Shown here one piece after another: positions 8,846-19,729 of a stretch of 64,000 nt of DNA (position 1 is its first letter; each line of letters begins with the position of its first letter). The notes under the pieces are model-generated. The model saw nothing but the letters and a program-made list of their open reading frames with translations, was not told where the DNA came from and did not search any database. The DNA is from Metapseudomonas boanensis. Lineage in GTDB: Bacteria > Pseudomonadota > Gammaproteobacteria > Pseudomonadales > Pseudomonadaceae. Where the stretch lies: NCBI RefSeq assembly GCF_018704125.1, contig NZ_JAGTIS010000003.1, positions 310,001-374,000 of the forward strand, written 5' to 3'. The position numbers were made by a program, and so were the translations under genes.

Positions 8846-11407
8846 TCAATACACGTCGCGGCGATAGCGTCCTTCATCAGCGAGCTGCTGAAGTCCCTCG
8901 TCGCCGAGGATGTCACGCAAGGCCCGGTCAACGCCTTCAGCCATGCCTTGCAAGCTGCCGCAGACGTAGATCACCGCGCCGTCTGCCAACCACCCACGCA
9001 ATTCGCCAGCCGCCTCGCGCAGACGGTCCTGCACGTAGACCTTGTGCATCTGGTCGCGGGAGAAGGCCAGGTCGAGACGCTGCAGGTCGCCGCTGGTGAG
9101 CCAGCCTTGCAGTTCATCGCGGCAGTAGAAGTCATGGGCCTGGTTGCGCTCGCCAAACAGCAGCCAGTTGCGCTGGCACCCGGCGGCGATGCTCGCTTTC
9201 AGCAAGCTGCGCAGGCCGGCCAGGCCGGTCCCGTTGCCGATGAAGATCAGCGGGCGTTCTTCGTCGATCAGATGGAAGCGACTGTTACGGCGCAGGCGCA
9301 GCGGCACGGCAGCGCCCTCCGGCAAGTAGTGGGTCAGCCAGCCGGAAGCGATGCCCAGGCTGCCATCGGCGTGCTCCTCCTGACGTACGATCAGTTCCAG
9401 CACGCCATCGCTGGCCAGCGATGCAATGGAATACTGCCGCACGGAGAGGCCAATCAGCGCCTGCACCAAGGCTTGCGGATGCAGGCCCACCAGATGCTCG
9501 AAGGAGTTCGGCAGCAGGCGCCCAGCCAGGGCCTGACGCACCGGTTGGCGCACACCATCCAGCTCGACCTGAGCGTCGCCGTCCAGGTGATGCTGTTGCA
9601 GCCATGCCGCGATACGGGGCTCGGCCTGGCGCGGGAGGATCTCCACCAGGTCACCTGCCTGCCAGCTCATATGGCTGCCAGCCGGGGCGCGCAGGCGCAG
9701 CAGCCAGGTGGATTCACCCTGGCTACCCGGATTGAGGTGTTCGCGCTGCTCCAGGGTCCAACTTTCGAACACCGGGCCGCTCCAGGGCGTCAGCACGCTG
9801 CCGCCCGAAACGTCAGCAAGCTGCTCCTGCCACTTCTGCAAAGCGGCGCCGTCGCCCCCATCGACCTCGACGGGCTCGAACAACTGGCTGGCGCCCTGCC
9901 CTTTCAGCCACGCCTGGAGACGTCGGCCAAAGCCGCAGAACTGCTCGTACTGCCGATCGCCCAGGGCGAGCACGGCAAAACGCAGCCCCGCCAGTTGGGA
10001 AGCCTGGCCCAGCACCTTGCGCTCGAAGCCTCGTGCGTTGTCCGGGGCTTCACCGTCACCGAAGGTGCTGACCACGAACAGCGCATTACGCGCCTGCGCC
10101 AAGGCGCTACCGTCCAGCGTGGCGAGCGGCTCTACGCGCACCGGCAAGCCCGCAGCCTGTAACTGACCGGCACTTTGCCAGGCCAGTTGTTCGGCAAAGC
10201 CGCTCTGGCTGGCGAATCCGATCAACCAGGCGTCCTGGTCCGCACTGCTTGCCAATTCGCCACGGGCGTCGCGGACTGCGCGCTTCTTGCGACGGCGATC
10301 GAGGTAGAGCAACCAGCCGGTGATGAAGAACAGCGGCATGGCGAGGCTCGCCAGCATCATCAGGATGCGCCCGGTCAGGCCGAAGTATTCACCCACATGC
10401 AGGGCATAGACGCTGGTCAGCAGCTGCGCCTTGAAGCTCTTGTCAGCGTAGCGCTCGTGGCGCTTGATCTCGCCGTTGGCCGGATCGAGGGTGATCTGGT
10501 TGAAGGCGCGCGGGTGCGCTGCGCCCCTTTCGAGGTAGAAGACTGTGGCCGGCTGACCGCCGACGGGCGGCAGGCGCAGGTTGTAGGCTGCCATGTCGGC
10601 GCCCACGCTGCGGCGGATGCTGTTCCACACGGCGTCATAGTCCACCACCAGCGGCGGGCCGGAGGGCGCCTGCATGGCGGGGCGGCCACGGCCTTCACCT
10701 CGGCGCTCGCCCGGTTTGCCTTGCTGCCCGGCAGGCGCATCCGAAAGCAGCCGATTGAGCCCTTCGCGGTACCAGTCGTAGGACCAGAACAGGCCGGTCA
10801 GTGCCGCCATGAGATAAAACAGCAAGCACCAGGTGCCGGCCACGGCATGCAGGTCCCAGTTGAAGCTGCGGCCCTTGCGCGACCAGTCGAGGGTCAGCCA
10901 GGCACGCCAGCTGCCGGCCTTGCGCGGCCAGCGCAGATACAGGCCGGAGAGGCAGAAGAAAATCAGGATCAGCGTGCACGCAGCGGTGATCTGCTTGCCG
11001 AACTCGCCCATGGCGAGGAAACGGTGCAGTTGCAGCATCAGGCCAAAGAATTGCTGGCCGGCGGGTTGGCCCAGCAGTTCGCCGGTATATGGATCGAAGT
11101 AACGCATCGGCCCACGACGCTCGCCGGGCGGCGGCGCGAAGAATACCCGCGCGGCGTTGTCGCTGTGGGTCTCGACCCAGAGTCCGGCGACCTTCTTGCC
11201 TTCGGCTGCCTCGATCTTCTGCACCAGTTCTGCAGGCGGCAGAACGCCGCTGTCACGAACTTCGACCTGCAAGGTCGCTGGGTTGAGCAGGCGGAGAATC
11301 TCGTCCTGGAAGCTGTAGGCCGCTCCCGTCACGCCCATCAAAGCCAGCACCAGCCCGGCACTGATGCCGAACAACCAGTGCAGCTGGAACAGGGTTTTCT
11401 TCAACAC
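8846..11407 (-). CDS. piuB: PepSY-domain membrane flavoreductase (PiuB-like, flavodoxin + FAD/NADPH reductase)
   Basis: An 853-residue protein. The N-terminal half is a PepSY-associated transmembrane domain ([27 protein letters not shown] and later helices around 185-240 and 350-390). Next come a flavodoxin domain ([32 protein letters not shown]) and a CysJ-like ferredoxin-reductase module with RQYSIAS for FAD and [15 protein letters not shown] for NADPH. GTG 11407 is preceded by CGAGG; an upstream ATG at 11467 has no ribosome site. The order piuB-piuA matches P. aeruginosa PA4513-PA4514. A role in reductive release of iron from imported siderophore or haem complexes is inferred. A Fur-box-like site lies 75 bp upstream. 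Confidence 0.88.
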   Translation of the reverse strand: MLKKTLFQLHWLFGISAGLVLALMGVTGAAYSFQDEILRLLNPATLQVEVRDSGVLPPAELVQKIEAAEGKKVAGLWVETHSDNAARVFFAPPPGERRGPMRYFDPYTGELLGQPAGQQFFGLMLQLHRFLAMGEFGKQITAACTLILIFFCLSGLYLRWPRKAGSWRAWLTLDWSRKGRSFNWDLHAVAGTWCLLFYLMAALTGLFWSYDWYREGLNRLLSDAPAGQQGKPGERRGEGRGRPAMQAPSGPPLVVDYDAVWNSIRRSVGADMAAYNLRLPPVGGQPATVFYLERGAAHPRAFNQITLDPANGEIKRHERYADKSFKAQLLTSVYALHVGEYFGLTGRILMMLASLAMPLFFITGWLLYLDRRRKKRAVRDARGELASSADQDAWLIGFASQSGFAEQLAWQSAGQLQAAGLPVRVEPLATLDGSALAQARNALFVVSTFGDGEAPDNARGFERKVLGQASQLAGLRFAVLALGDRQYEQFCGFGRRLQAWLKGQGASQLFEPVEVDGGDGAALQKWQEQLADVSGGSVLTPWSGPVFESWTLEQREHLNPGSQGESTWLLRLRAPAGSHMSWQAGDLVEILPRQAEPRIAAWLQQHHLDGDAQVELDGVRQPVRQALAGRLLPNSFEHLVGLHPQALVQALIGLSVRQYSIASLASDGVLELIVRQEEHADGSLGIASGWLTHYLPEGAAVPLRLRRNSRFHLIDEERPLIFIGNGTGLAGLRSLLKASIAAGCQRNWLLFGERNQAHDFYCRDELQGWLTSGDLQRLDLAFSRDQMHKVYVQDRLREAAGELRGWLADGAVIYVCGSLQGMAEGVDRALRDILGDEGLQQLADEGRYRRDVY

Positions 11408-11482
11408 GTGGATTACCTCGGGTGCGCGCCTGGCGGTGCGCGAAATCGCATTCAGGGTCGGCCCCATGCCTGACCGCGACGA

Positions 11483-11498
11483 GATTCTATTTGAGAAC
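11483..11498. promoter_or_regulatory. Putative Fur box upstream of piuB
   Basis: GATTCTATTTGAGAAC contains the inverted TTCT...AGAA pair. Nearly the same sequence precedes piuA and piuC, so a shared iron-responsive operator is likely. The identification as Fur is inference from the gene set. Confidence 0.55.
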
Positions 11499-11572
11499 GG
11501 GATGCATTAAATGATGTTTCGGAAGGTTTACCCATTATTTACAGCCTGCTCCCATCATCGGACCGAACCGGC

Positions 11573-11596
11573 GGGCCCTGCATACCAGCAGGGCCC
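11573..11596. terminator. Strong hairpin after piuA
   Basis: A perfect 9-bp stem GGGCCCTGC / GCAGGGCCC with a 6-base loop lies 12 bp past the piuA stop. It has no T-run. Confidence 0.6.
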
Positions 11597-11608
11597 TCCG
11601 GTCGTTCA

Positions 11609-13819
11609 TTAGAACGAATAGGTAGCGGAAAGGATCGCCGAACGGGCATCACCGTATTCGATGGCCGAGGTGCGGGCGTTTGTGCCGATGCTCTGGCGCA
11701 CGCGCTCGACATAGTCCTCGTCGAACAGGTTGTTGACGTTCAGCTGCAGGTCCAGGTTCTCGTTGACCTTGTAGCCGACCATGGCGTTGTGGACCCAGTA
11801 GTCATCCAGCTTGGCCCTGGTGCTGGAACTGACGTTGCGCTCGCTGACGTAGCGCGCACCGTAGCCCAGAGTCCAGCCTTCGGGCAGCTCGTAGGTGCTC
11901 CACAGGTTGAAGGAGTGCGGCGGCGTGTTGCCCAGGGCCTGGCCTTCTCGTGCGGGATCCACCTCGGACTTGATCGTCTCGCTGTCGAGGAAGGTGTAGT
12001 TGGCGAAGACATTCCAGCGGTCGGTGATCTTGCCGGTGGCGCCCAGTTCGACACCCTGCACGCGCTGCTCGCCGGCCAGGATGTAACTGCCGTCAGCCAG
12101 TTGCTCGCGGGCATCTGTCTTCTCCACGCGGAACAACGCGCCATCCAGCATCAGGCTGCCATCCAGGAACTCCCACTTGGTGCCCAGCTCCCAGGTCTCG
12201 TTCTTCTCCGGGTCCAGGCTCTGGGTGCCGGCGTTCAGGCCACCACCGCTGCTCGCCGCGCTTTCAGCAGACGGGTTGAAGGAGGTGCCCCAGGCCAGAT
12301 AGATGCGGCCATTGTCCGTCGGCTTGTAGACCAGGCCCGCGCGGCTGCTCAGCTCTTCATCCTTGGAGGAAAAATCGCCGGTCTTCACGTGGGTTGCCGA
12401 GTAGGTGTCGCTTACTGCGTCGAACCAGTCGTAGCGCAGGCCCAGGTTCAGGTCCCACTTCTCGTTCAGGGCGATGGTGTCGAAGACGTACATCGCCTTG
12501 TTATCCAGCTGGTTCTCGGTGTAGCCGGTGGTGGTCTTGATAGCCGGGCCGGTCCAGTAACCCGGCGGGTTGTAGAGGTCATAGCCGTTAGCTGGATAGC
12601 CTGCGGCACCCGTGCCCAGGCCGTGGTTATAAGTCTGGAGGTCAAAGTCCTCGCGGGAAATCTCAACGCCGGTCACCAGCTCGTGGCCCAGTCCAGCCGT
12701 GTCGAAACTGACCCGCAGGTTGGTCTGGTTGATCCACATCTCGGTGGTGATGTCACGACCATAGGCCTGGGGACCGGCCGGACGATAGCGGCCCGCCGGC
12801 ACGCCGGTGAGGTTCACATGGGAGGCGGAAACTACAGTGTCACGGTCGATGCGGCTGTAGCGAGTCAGGTTCTGCAGCCGCAGATTGTCGTTGAAGTCGT
12901 GCTCGAGGTTGGCCGTCAGGGCGTTCTGCTCGATCTCTTCCTTGTCCAGGTTCTTCCAGCCGTAGTAGTCCTCTCGGTCCACACCCGACAGCTTCTTGCC
13001 GTCCAGGGCGGGCACGCCGTAGTCCGGCAGATTGTCGTCGGTCTGGTGGAAGGCGCTGAGGGTCAGGCGGGTGGAGTCGCTGAAGCCCAGGCGCAGGGAA
13101 GGCGCGATGCCCCAGCGCTCGCGGTCGATCTCATCGCGACCGGGCACGTCATTCTCATGGGCCATCAGGTTCAGGCGGAAAGAGCTGTCGGTGCCGACCC
13201 CTTCCAGCGGCTGATTGGTGTCCAGGGTCAGGCGATGGTAGTTGTCCGTCCCCAGGCCACCCCCGAGCTGGGTGAAAGCGTTGTCCTGCGGCTGCTTGCT
13301 GATGATGTTGATACTGCCGCCGGTAGTGCCGGCACCGCCGAATACGGAGTTCGGCCCCTTGATCACTTCCACCTGCTCGATGTTGAAGGTGTCGGTGCGG
13401 CTGGTCTGGGCGCTGTCGCGCAGGCCATCGATCTGGATGTTGCTGTTGGCGGAGAAGCCGCGGATGTTGATGCTGTCGCCAGAGCCGCCACCGCCCTCGC
13501 CGGCGTTGAAGGTGATGCCGGAGACGTTGGACAGCACCTGGCGCAGACTCAGCGCCTGTTGCTCCTGGATGACTTCCTTGGGCACTACCGTAATGGTCTG
13601 CGGGGTATCCAGCAGCGGCGCCGTGTATTTGGCGGAGGAGGATTGCTCGACCTTGTAAGTCTTCTCCGCCTTGCCATCGACCTTGACGCTATCGAGCTGA
13701 AGGGCCTGGTTCTGTTCGGCAGCCAGTGCAAAGCTGGTAGAAGAGGCGATGGCCAGGCCAATGGCGCTGGCCAGCAGGGCACGCTGTGGCTGTTTGGCAG
13801 ATTTGGTCTTAATGGTCAT
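11609..13819 (-). CDS. piuA: TonB-dependent siderophore receptor PiuA-like
   Basis: A 736-residue outer-membrane receptor. ATG 13819 is preceded by GGGGAG. A signal peptide runs to about ALAAEQN, followed by a TonB-box-like region. The plug domain is clear (TPQTITVVPKEVIQEQQ, NIRGFSANSNIQIDGLRDS, VEVIKGPNSVFGGAGTTGGSINIISK), then a 22-strand barrel ending in the canonical terminal phenylalanine (AILSATYSF). In P. aeruginosa PiuA imports ferric catechol-type compounds and siderophore-conjugated antibiotics. A Fur-box-like site overlaps the promoter region. It sits between piuB and an alpha-hydroxy-acid oxidase gene. Confidence 0.92.
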   Translation of the reverse strand: MTIKTKSAKQPQRALLASAIGLAIASSTSFALAAEQNQALQLDSVKVDGKAEKTYKVEQSSSAKYTAPLLDTPQTITVVPKEVIQEQQALSLRQVLSNVSGITFNAGEGGGGSGDSINIRGFSANSNIQIDGLRDSAQTSRTDTFNIEQVEVIKGPNSVFGGAGTTGGSINIISKQPQDNAFTQLGGGLGTDNYHRLTLDTNQPLEGVGTDSSFRLNLMAHENDVPGRDEIDRERWGIAPSLRLGFSDSTRLTLSAFHQTDDNLPDYGVPALDGKKLSGVDREDYYGWKNLDKEEIEQNALTANLEHDFNDNLRLQNLTRYSRIDRDTVVSASHVNLTGVPAGRYRPAGPQAYGRDITTEMWINQTNLRVSFDTAGLGHELVTGVEISREDFDLQTYNHGLGTGAAGYPANGYDLYNPPGYWTGPAIKTTTGYTENQLDNKAMYVFDTIALNEKWDLNLGLRYDWFDAVSDTYSATHVKTGDFSSKDEELSSRAGLVYKPTDNGRIYLAWGTSFNPSAESAASSGGGLNAGTQSLDPEKNETWELGTKWEFLDGSLMLDGALFRVEKTDAREQLADGSYILAGEQRVQGVELGATGKITDRWNVFANYTFLDSETIKSEVDPAREGQALGNTPPHSFNLWSTYELPEGWTLGYGARYVSERNVSSSTRAKLDDYWVHNAMVGYKVNENLDLQLNVNNLFDEDYVERVRQSIGTNARTSAIEYGDARSAILSATYSF

Positions 13820-13849
13820 AAGAATCACTCCCCAGTGAATTTGAGGCGC

Positions 13850-13880
13850 GATTCTATTTGCGAATGTTTATCAGTAAACA
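13850..13880. promoter_or_regulatory. Putative Fur box and adjacent dyad upstream of piuA
   Basis: GATTCTATTTGCGAAT (13850-13865) matches the motifs before piuB and piuC. It abuts a perfect dyad TGTTTATCAGTAAACA (13865-13880). Both lie 30-60 bp upstream of the piuA ATG in an AT-rich promoter-like stretch. Confidence 0.6.
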
Positions 13881-14088
13881 TTTTTATTTGATCTTTACAC
13901 TTTCTTTACATTCGATGCGGAGCTTCTTGTTTTCGTAAAGAAACGAAAATCCGCAAGAAAAGCGACAGAAAGCGCATGCTTGAGCCGCCTCTCTCATGGC
14001 GAGCCTGCCGATGCGGAGAAAGAAAAGATCGGCTTGAAACAGGTGACCGATCAGTCACAAATAGAACGACAAAAACCAAGCTCGGTAA

Positions 14089-15204
14089 TCACTGGCCTGC
14101 AGGCCGCCAGAGACGCGAGGCATCGATCGCGTCCAAGGCGGGGCAGCCGGTCAGCGCCATAGCCACTTCAAGCTCAGCACGCAGCAAATGCAGGACGTGG
14201 GCAACACCCACGGCGCCCGCTGTCGCCAGCCCATGGACGTACGGCCTCCCGACCAGCACGGCGCTGGCGCCCAGTGCCAACGCCTTGAAGATGTCGGTGC
14301 CCCGCTGGATACCGCCATCGAGCAGCACGGGAAGCTTGCCCCCTACCGCCCGAACTACAGAAGGCAGCACGTCGAGTGTGGCGGGAAGGCCGTCCAGGGT
14401 TCGTCCGCCATGGTTGGAGACGATCACCCCGGCAATGCCCTGCTCCACCGCGCGCATCGCATCCGCTGGAGCCATCACACCTTTGACCAGCACCGGCAGG
14501 CGGGTCAGGGACTGCAGCCACTCCAGATCCGTCCAGGTTGGCGCATGCGCCAGCAATGGGCTGCCGAAAAGCGGGCTCGCGCCGGGCTGCGCCACGCTGG
14601 GCGGTAGGCTGCGCATGCCGCGAAGGTTAACCGCCTCCACACCCTCGGGGAGGACGAAGCCGGCGCGCTGTTCGCGGTTACGCATGCCGTTGACCGGCGC
14701 ATCCACGGTGACCACCAGCGCCTTGTAACCGGCAGCTTCGACGCGCCGCACCAAATCCAGCGTGAAGTCGCGATCTGGCTGGATGTAAAGCTGGAACCAG
14801 AGCGGCGTCTGCGCGGCCTGGGCGATAGCCTCCAGAGACACGCTGGCCTGGGTGCTGACGACCATTCCGGCTTTCATGGCCGAGGCACCCAGCACGCTGG
14901 CCAACTCGCCGTCAGGATGCGCGAGCTTCTGGAACGCCACGGGCGCCAGGAGGATGGGATAGTCGAGGTCCAGCCCGCAGAGCTGCAACCGCGTATGGCC
15001 GTCCGTGAGGTCCTCCAGGACACGACTCTGCAGGCGCAGGCACTCGAAGGCGGCCCGGTTGTCGCGCAGGGTCAGTTCGTCCGCGGCACCACCTGCCAGG
15101 TAGGCCCAGGCCTGAGCGGTCATTCGCTCGCGGGCGAAAGACTCATAGTCGGCGACGGCCGCAATCTCGGAAGGAATCTGCACAAGCTTTGGCAAGGGAG
15201 TCAT
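14089..15204 (-). CDS. FMN-dependent alpha-hydroxy-acid oxidase/dehydrogenase
   Basis: A 371-residue enzyme of the lactate oxidase/glycolate oxidase/LldD family. Visible motifs: AYLAGGAADELTLRDN near residue 35, STQASVSLEAIA, YIQPDRDFT, KGVMAPADA (FMN lysine), the catalytic SNHGGRTLDGLPAT (His and Arg), and the phosphate-binding DGGIQRGTDIFKALALGASAVLVGRP. ATG 15204 follows GAGGGTGCC, 11 bp past the piuC stop, so it is probably transcribed with piuC. Substrate unknown; an L-2-hydroxy acid is expected. The known P. aeruginosa piu cluster has no such gene between piuA and piuC. Confidence 0.87.
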   Translation of the reverse strand: MTPLPKLVQIPSEIAAVADYESFARERMTAQAWAYLAGGAADELTLRDNRAAFECLRLQSRVLEDLTDGHTRLQLCGLDLDYPILLAPVAFQKLAHPDGELASVLGASAMKAGMVVSTQASVSLEAIAQAAQTPLWFQLYIQPDRDFTLDLVRRVEAAGYKALVVTVDAPVNGMRNREQRAGFVLPEGVEAVNLRGMRSLPPSVAQPGASPLFGSPLLAHAPTWTDLEWLQSLTRLPVLVKGVMAPADAMRAVEQGIAGVIVSNHGGRTLDGLPATLDVLPSVVRAVGGKLPVLLDGGIQRGTDIFKALALGASAVLVGRPYVHGLATAGAVGVAHVLHLLRAELEVAMALTGCPALDAIDASRLWRPAGQ

Positions 15205-15215
15205 CGTGGGCACCC

Positions 15216-15893
15216 TCAGGTATTCGACCATTGCCGCAGCAGGTTGTGGTAGACGCCACTGAGGCGTACCAGGGCTTCGCTTGCCGGTGTTTCGCGGGTC
15301 AGTTGCTGGATGGCGGTGTCCAGGTCCAGCAGCATGGCGCGCTGGCTGTCCTCGCGGACCAGGCTCTGGATCCACATGAACGAAGCGAGGCGCGCGCCAC
15401 GGGTCACCGGGTTGACCCGATGCAGGCTACTGCCGGGATAGAGCACCAAGTGGCCGGCCGGCAGCTTGACGCTGTGGCTGCCGTAGGTGTCTTCGACCAC
15501 CAGTTCGCCGCCCTCGTACTCGTCCGGGTCACTGAAGAACAACGTGGCGGACAGGTCGCTGCGCACCCTGTGCGGAGTGCCCGGCACACTGAAAATGGCG
15601 TTGTCGATGTGATTGCCATAAGTGCCGCCGCCGGTATAGCGGTTGAAGCGCGGCGGCAGCACCTTCAGCGGCAAGGCTGCGGCCATGAACTGTGGGTTGC
15701 TGCCAAGGCGCTCGACGATGAAGTCACCGATCTCGATGGCCAGTGGATCGTCCTGGGCCAGTTGCTGGTTGTCCTTCGCGCGCACGGCCATATGCCCAGC
15801 GGTAACCCGGCCGTCCTGCCAGTTGGCCTCGTCCAGGGCCTCGCGGCATTTGCGGACCTGATCGGCGGTGAGCACATCGGGAATCTGCAGCAT
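15216..15893 (-). CDS. piuC: PKHD-type Fe(II)/2-oxoglutarate-dependent hydroxylase PiuC
   Basis: A 225-residue cupin-fold dioxygenase of the PKHD/YbiX family. The 2-His-1-Asp iron site is seen as GNHIDNAIF (H, D) and [23 protein letters not shown] (distal H and the 2-oxoglutarate Arg). ATG 15893 (MLQIPDVLT) gives the standard length. The orthologue lies next to piuA in P. aeruginosa, and loss of either is known there to lower uptake of catechol-type siderophore conjugates. Its promoter region carries the shared Fur-box-like motif in reverse orientation. Confidence 0.92.
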   Translation of the reverse strand: MLQIPDVLTADQVRKCREALDEANWQDGRVTAGHMAVRAKDNQQLAQDDPLAIEIGDFIVERLGSNPQFMAAALPLKVLPPRFNRYTGGGTYGNHIDNAIFSVPGTPHRVRSDLSATLFFSDPDEYEGGELVVEDTYGSHSVKLPAGHLVLYPGSSLHRVNPVTRGARLASFMWIQSLVREDSQRAMLLDLDTAIQQLTRETPASEALVRLSGVYHNLLRQWSNT

Positions 15894-15957
15894 CACGGGG
15901 ATCGCCCTCCATCGAGCCGGGGCCAGGATCACCCTGCGGGCGCCCTGGCTGATAAGC

Positions 15958-15975
15958 GTTTGCAAATAGAATTGC
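15958..15975. promoter_or_regulatory. Putative Fur box upstream of piuC
   Basis: GTTTGCAAATAGAATTGC is the reverse complement of the motif before piuA and piuB. It lies 65 bp upstream of the piuC start. Confidence 0.55.
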
Positions 15976-16050
15976 TGCGCATCTTACTTGGAGGAGCCGC
16001 GTCGAGAAACCTGAGGCGAAGTGCCGCACGCGCCAGTACGACCAAGACTG

Positions 16051-16109
16051 CAGGGGCGAGCTTGCTCGCAAACATCAGCCACGCCTTCGCCAGCAAGCTG
16101 GCTCCTACA
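16051..16109. repeat. REP palindrome pair
   Basis: Arms CAGGGGCGAGCTTGCTCGC and TTCGCCAGCAAGCTGGCTCC in the 428-bp gap between piuC and speC. Confidence 0.9.
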
Positions 16110-16149
16110 AAAGCGCAACACGACCGCCAGCCGAGACACCGCTGCCCCG

Positions 16150-16188
16150 GTAGGAGCGAGGGGGACGCCGAGTTCTTGCTCGCGAACA
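16150..16188. repeat. Single REP arm with a 14-base insertion
   Basis: GTAGGAGCGAG and CTTGCTCGCGAA are split by GGGGACGCCGAGTT. The same enlarged arm occurs inverted at about 26149-26175. Confidence 0.75.
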
Positions 16189-16273
16189 GGTCTTTTCCAC
16201 GAGCAAAGACCAGGCGCCCCTCACTCCTGCCCCCAAAAGGAAAGGAAGTAGAAGCCGCCACACCTCAACCCGC

Positions 16274-16303
16274 CAAAAACAAAGCCCGCCATCTAGGCGG
16301 GCT
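16274..16303 (-). terminator. Rho-independent terminator of speC
   Basis: On the minus strand AGCCCGCC-TAGAT-GGCGGGCT is followed by TTGTTTTTGG, 19 bp past the speC stop. Confidence 0.88.
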
Positions 16304-16321
16304 CGTTTGCACCGGGGCAAC

Positions 16322-17485
16322 TTACAGGTAGTAGGCCTTCAGCGGCGGGAAGCCGTTGAATTCCACCGCGCTGTAGCTGGTGGTGTAGGCGCCGGTCGAC
16401 AGCCAGTAGAGGCGATCTTCGGCGGCCAGGTTCAGCGGCAGGCCGTACTTGTAGTTCTCATACATGATGTCGGCGCTGTCGCAGGTCGGGCCGGCGATCA
16501 CCACTTCTTCTACTTCGCCCTTCTTCTCGACCCAGATCGGGAACTTGATGGACTCGTCCATGGTTTCGATCAGGCCGGAGAACTTGCCCACGTCGGTATA
16601 GATCCAGCGCTCAACCGCAGTACGCGACTTGCGCGCCACCAGCACCACTTCGCTGACCAGGATACCGGCGTTGGCGATCAGCGAGCGGCCCGGCTCGAGG
16701 ATGATTTCCGGCAGCTCGTCACCGAAGTCTTCCTTCAGGAAGCGGATGATCTCTTCGGCATAGGTTTCCAGGCTGTTGGTGCGCTGGATGTAGTTGGCCG
16801 GGAAGCCACCGCCCATGTTGATCATCTGCAGGGTGATGCCGTCTTCTTCCTTCAGGCGCTCGAAGATCACCTTGACCTTGGCAATGGCGGCGTCCCAAAC
16901 GTCAATATCGCGCTGCTGCGAGCCAACGTGGAAGGACACGCCGTAAGGCACCAGGCCCAGTTGCTTGGCGAGGATCAGCAGGTCCAGGGCCATGTCCGGG
17001 TTGCAGCCGAACTTGCGCGACAGCGGCCAGTCAGCCGAAGTGGAGCCTTCGGTGAGGATACGCACGTAGACCTTGGAGCCCGGCGCGGCCTTGGCGATGT
17101 TGCGCAGGTCAGCCTCGGAGTCGGTGGCGAACAGGCGCACGCCCTTCTCATAGAAGTAGCGAATGTCGCGGGCTTTCTTGATGGTGTTGCCGTAGCTGAT
17201 GCGCTCCGGGCCAACGCCCGTCTTCATCACCTTGTCCAGCTCATAGATGGAGGCGATGTCGAAGTTGGAGCCCTTGTCGCGCAGCAGCTCGGTGATCTCG
17301 GTAGCCGGGTTGGCTTTCACCGCGTAATAGATCTTGGCGAAGGGGAAGCAACTGACCAGCTGGTCGTAGGAATCGACGATGGTCTGCTTGTCGATCACCA
17401 CGAACGGGGTTTCGTGCTTATCGGCAAACGCCTTCATACGCTGGAAAGTTTGGGGCGAGAAATAGTCTTCGACCTTGATCGACAT
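16322..17485 (-). CDS. speC: Ornithine (lysine/ornithine) decarboxylase SpeC
   Basis: A 387-residue fold type III PLP decarboxylase. The PLP lysine is K57 in YYAVKANP; HVGSQQ, GGGFPANY and ILEPGRSLIANAG are the PLP-phosphate and barrel motifs; GPTCDSADIMYENY near the C-terminus holds the catalytic cysteine supplied across the dimer. ATG 17485 (MSIKVEDYF) matches the P. aeruginosa SpeC length; a start 10 codons upstream has no support. It makes putrescine from ornithine for polyamine synthesis. It is a lone gene with its own terminator, divergent from prfC. Confidence 0.93.
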   Translation of the reverse strand: MSIKVEDYFSPQTFQRMKAFADKHETPFVVIDKQTIVDSYDQLVSCFPFAKIYYAVKANPATEITELLRDKGSNFDIASIYELDKVMKTGVGPERISYGNTIKKARDIRYFYEKGVRLFATDSEADLRNIAKAAPGSKVYVRILTEGSTSADWPLSRKFGCNPDMALDLLILAKQLGLVPYGVSFHVGSQQRDIDVWDAAIAKVKVIFERLKEEDGITLQMINMGGGFPANYIQRTNSLETYAEEIIRFLKEDFGDELPEIILEPGRSLIANAGILVSEVVLVARKSRTAVERWIYTDVGKFSGLIETMDESIKFPIWVEKKGEVEEVVIAGPTCDSADIMYENYKYGLPLNLAAEDRLYWLSTGAYTTSYSAVEFNGFPPLKAYYL

Positions 17486-17917
17486 GCGAGGGACTCCATA
17501 TGGCAAAACAAACAAAAGTTGTCAGGGGTGGCCGGTGGTTACCTGGCCGGAACGTCTGATCAGTTTCCCCACTTTGGTTCGCCTACTTCCCAAGGCATGT
17601 CGCCGAGGATTTACAGTCATTTCTGACTGCCAACCTCTCGTCGTCAGTACTTGAGCCGGATGGATCGTTGCCAGCATGGACGTTCGGGCGCGAACTTTAG
17701 GGCCATGGGGGCTCTAGATCAATCAAAAATTGCCGCTTTGGAGCATCCCTTTGTCGCATCGCCAGTTGACTGTTTTGGATATGCAACAGGGCGCCCCAAA
17801 ATACCGCACGAAGCCTGCAAGCCCCACTCGCCCGGTAGCCGCCGCTTGACCTGCGATTGCCGCTATAATCGCCGCCTTTTTTGACAGACCGACTATTCGT
17901 CGACGGGTTCCTTCTCC
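17486..17917. other. Divergent speC-prfC promoter region
   Basis: This 432-bp gap contains no convincing gene. It holds a perfect dyad CAGTCA-TTTC-TGACTG at 17614-17629 and a TATAAT hexamer at about 17862 upstream of prfC. A TTGACC lies only 12 bp before that hexamer, too close for a standard -35/-10 pair, so the prfC promoter is not fixed. Confidence 0.5.
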
Positions 17918-19501
<1,584 letters not shown>

Positions 19502-19511
19502 TCAGCACTCC

Positions 19512-19567
19512 GTAGGAGCGAGCTTGCTCGCGAACATTCACCGTTCGCCAGCAAGTTGGCTCCTACA
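19512..19567. repeat. REP palindrome pair
   Basis: Arms GTAGGAGCGAGCTTGCTCGC and TTCGCCAGCAAGTTGGCTCC just past prfC. Confidence 0.9.
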
Positions 19568-19729
19568 ACCCCGCCTACGCGCCGCCTTCATTCCGCGAAA
19601 TCTCCCCGATCCGTTCAGGTTTTCTCGCCCCACCGGGGCGGGATCGGCGATTGGTTTGTTCCTTGGTCAGGCGGTACCATCCCGAACGGTGTAAGCCCCT
19701 TATTGCCCGGCCTCGAAGGAAATCGCAGC

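Noticed and set aside
11789-13891. Plus-strand frame of 700 codons opposite piuA
   Set aside because: Antisense to a receptor with a clear plug and barrel.
17846-17867. TTGACC/TATAAT promoter for prfC
   Set aside because: The spacing is 12 bp, too short for a normal sigma-70 promoter; only the TATAAT hexamer is kept as a possibility.
19556-19729. Longer N-terminus for the BetI-like regulator
   Set aside because: The upstream codons translate REP-derived and intergenic sequence; TTG 19730 has a ribosome site and gives the family length.
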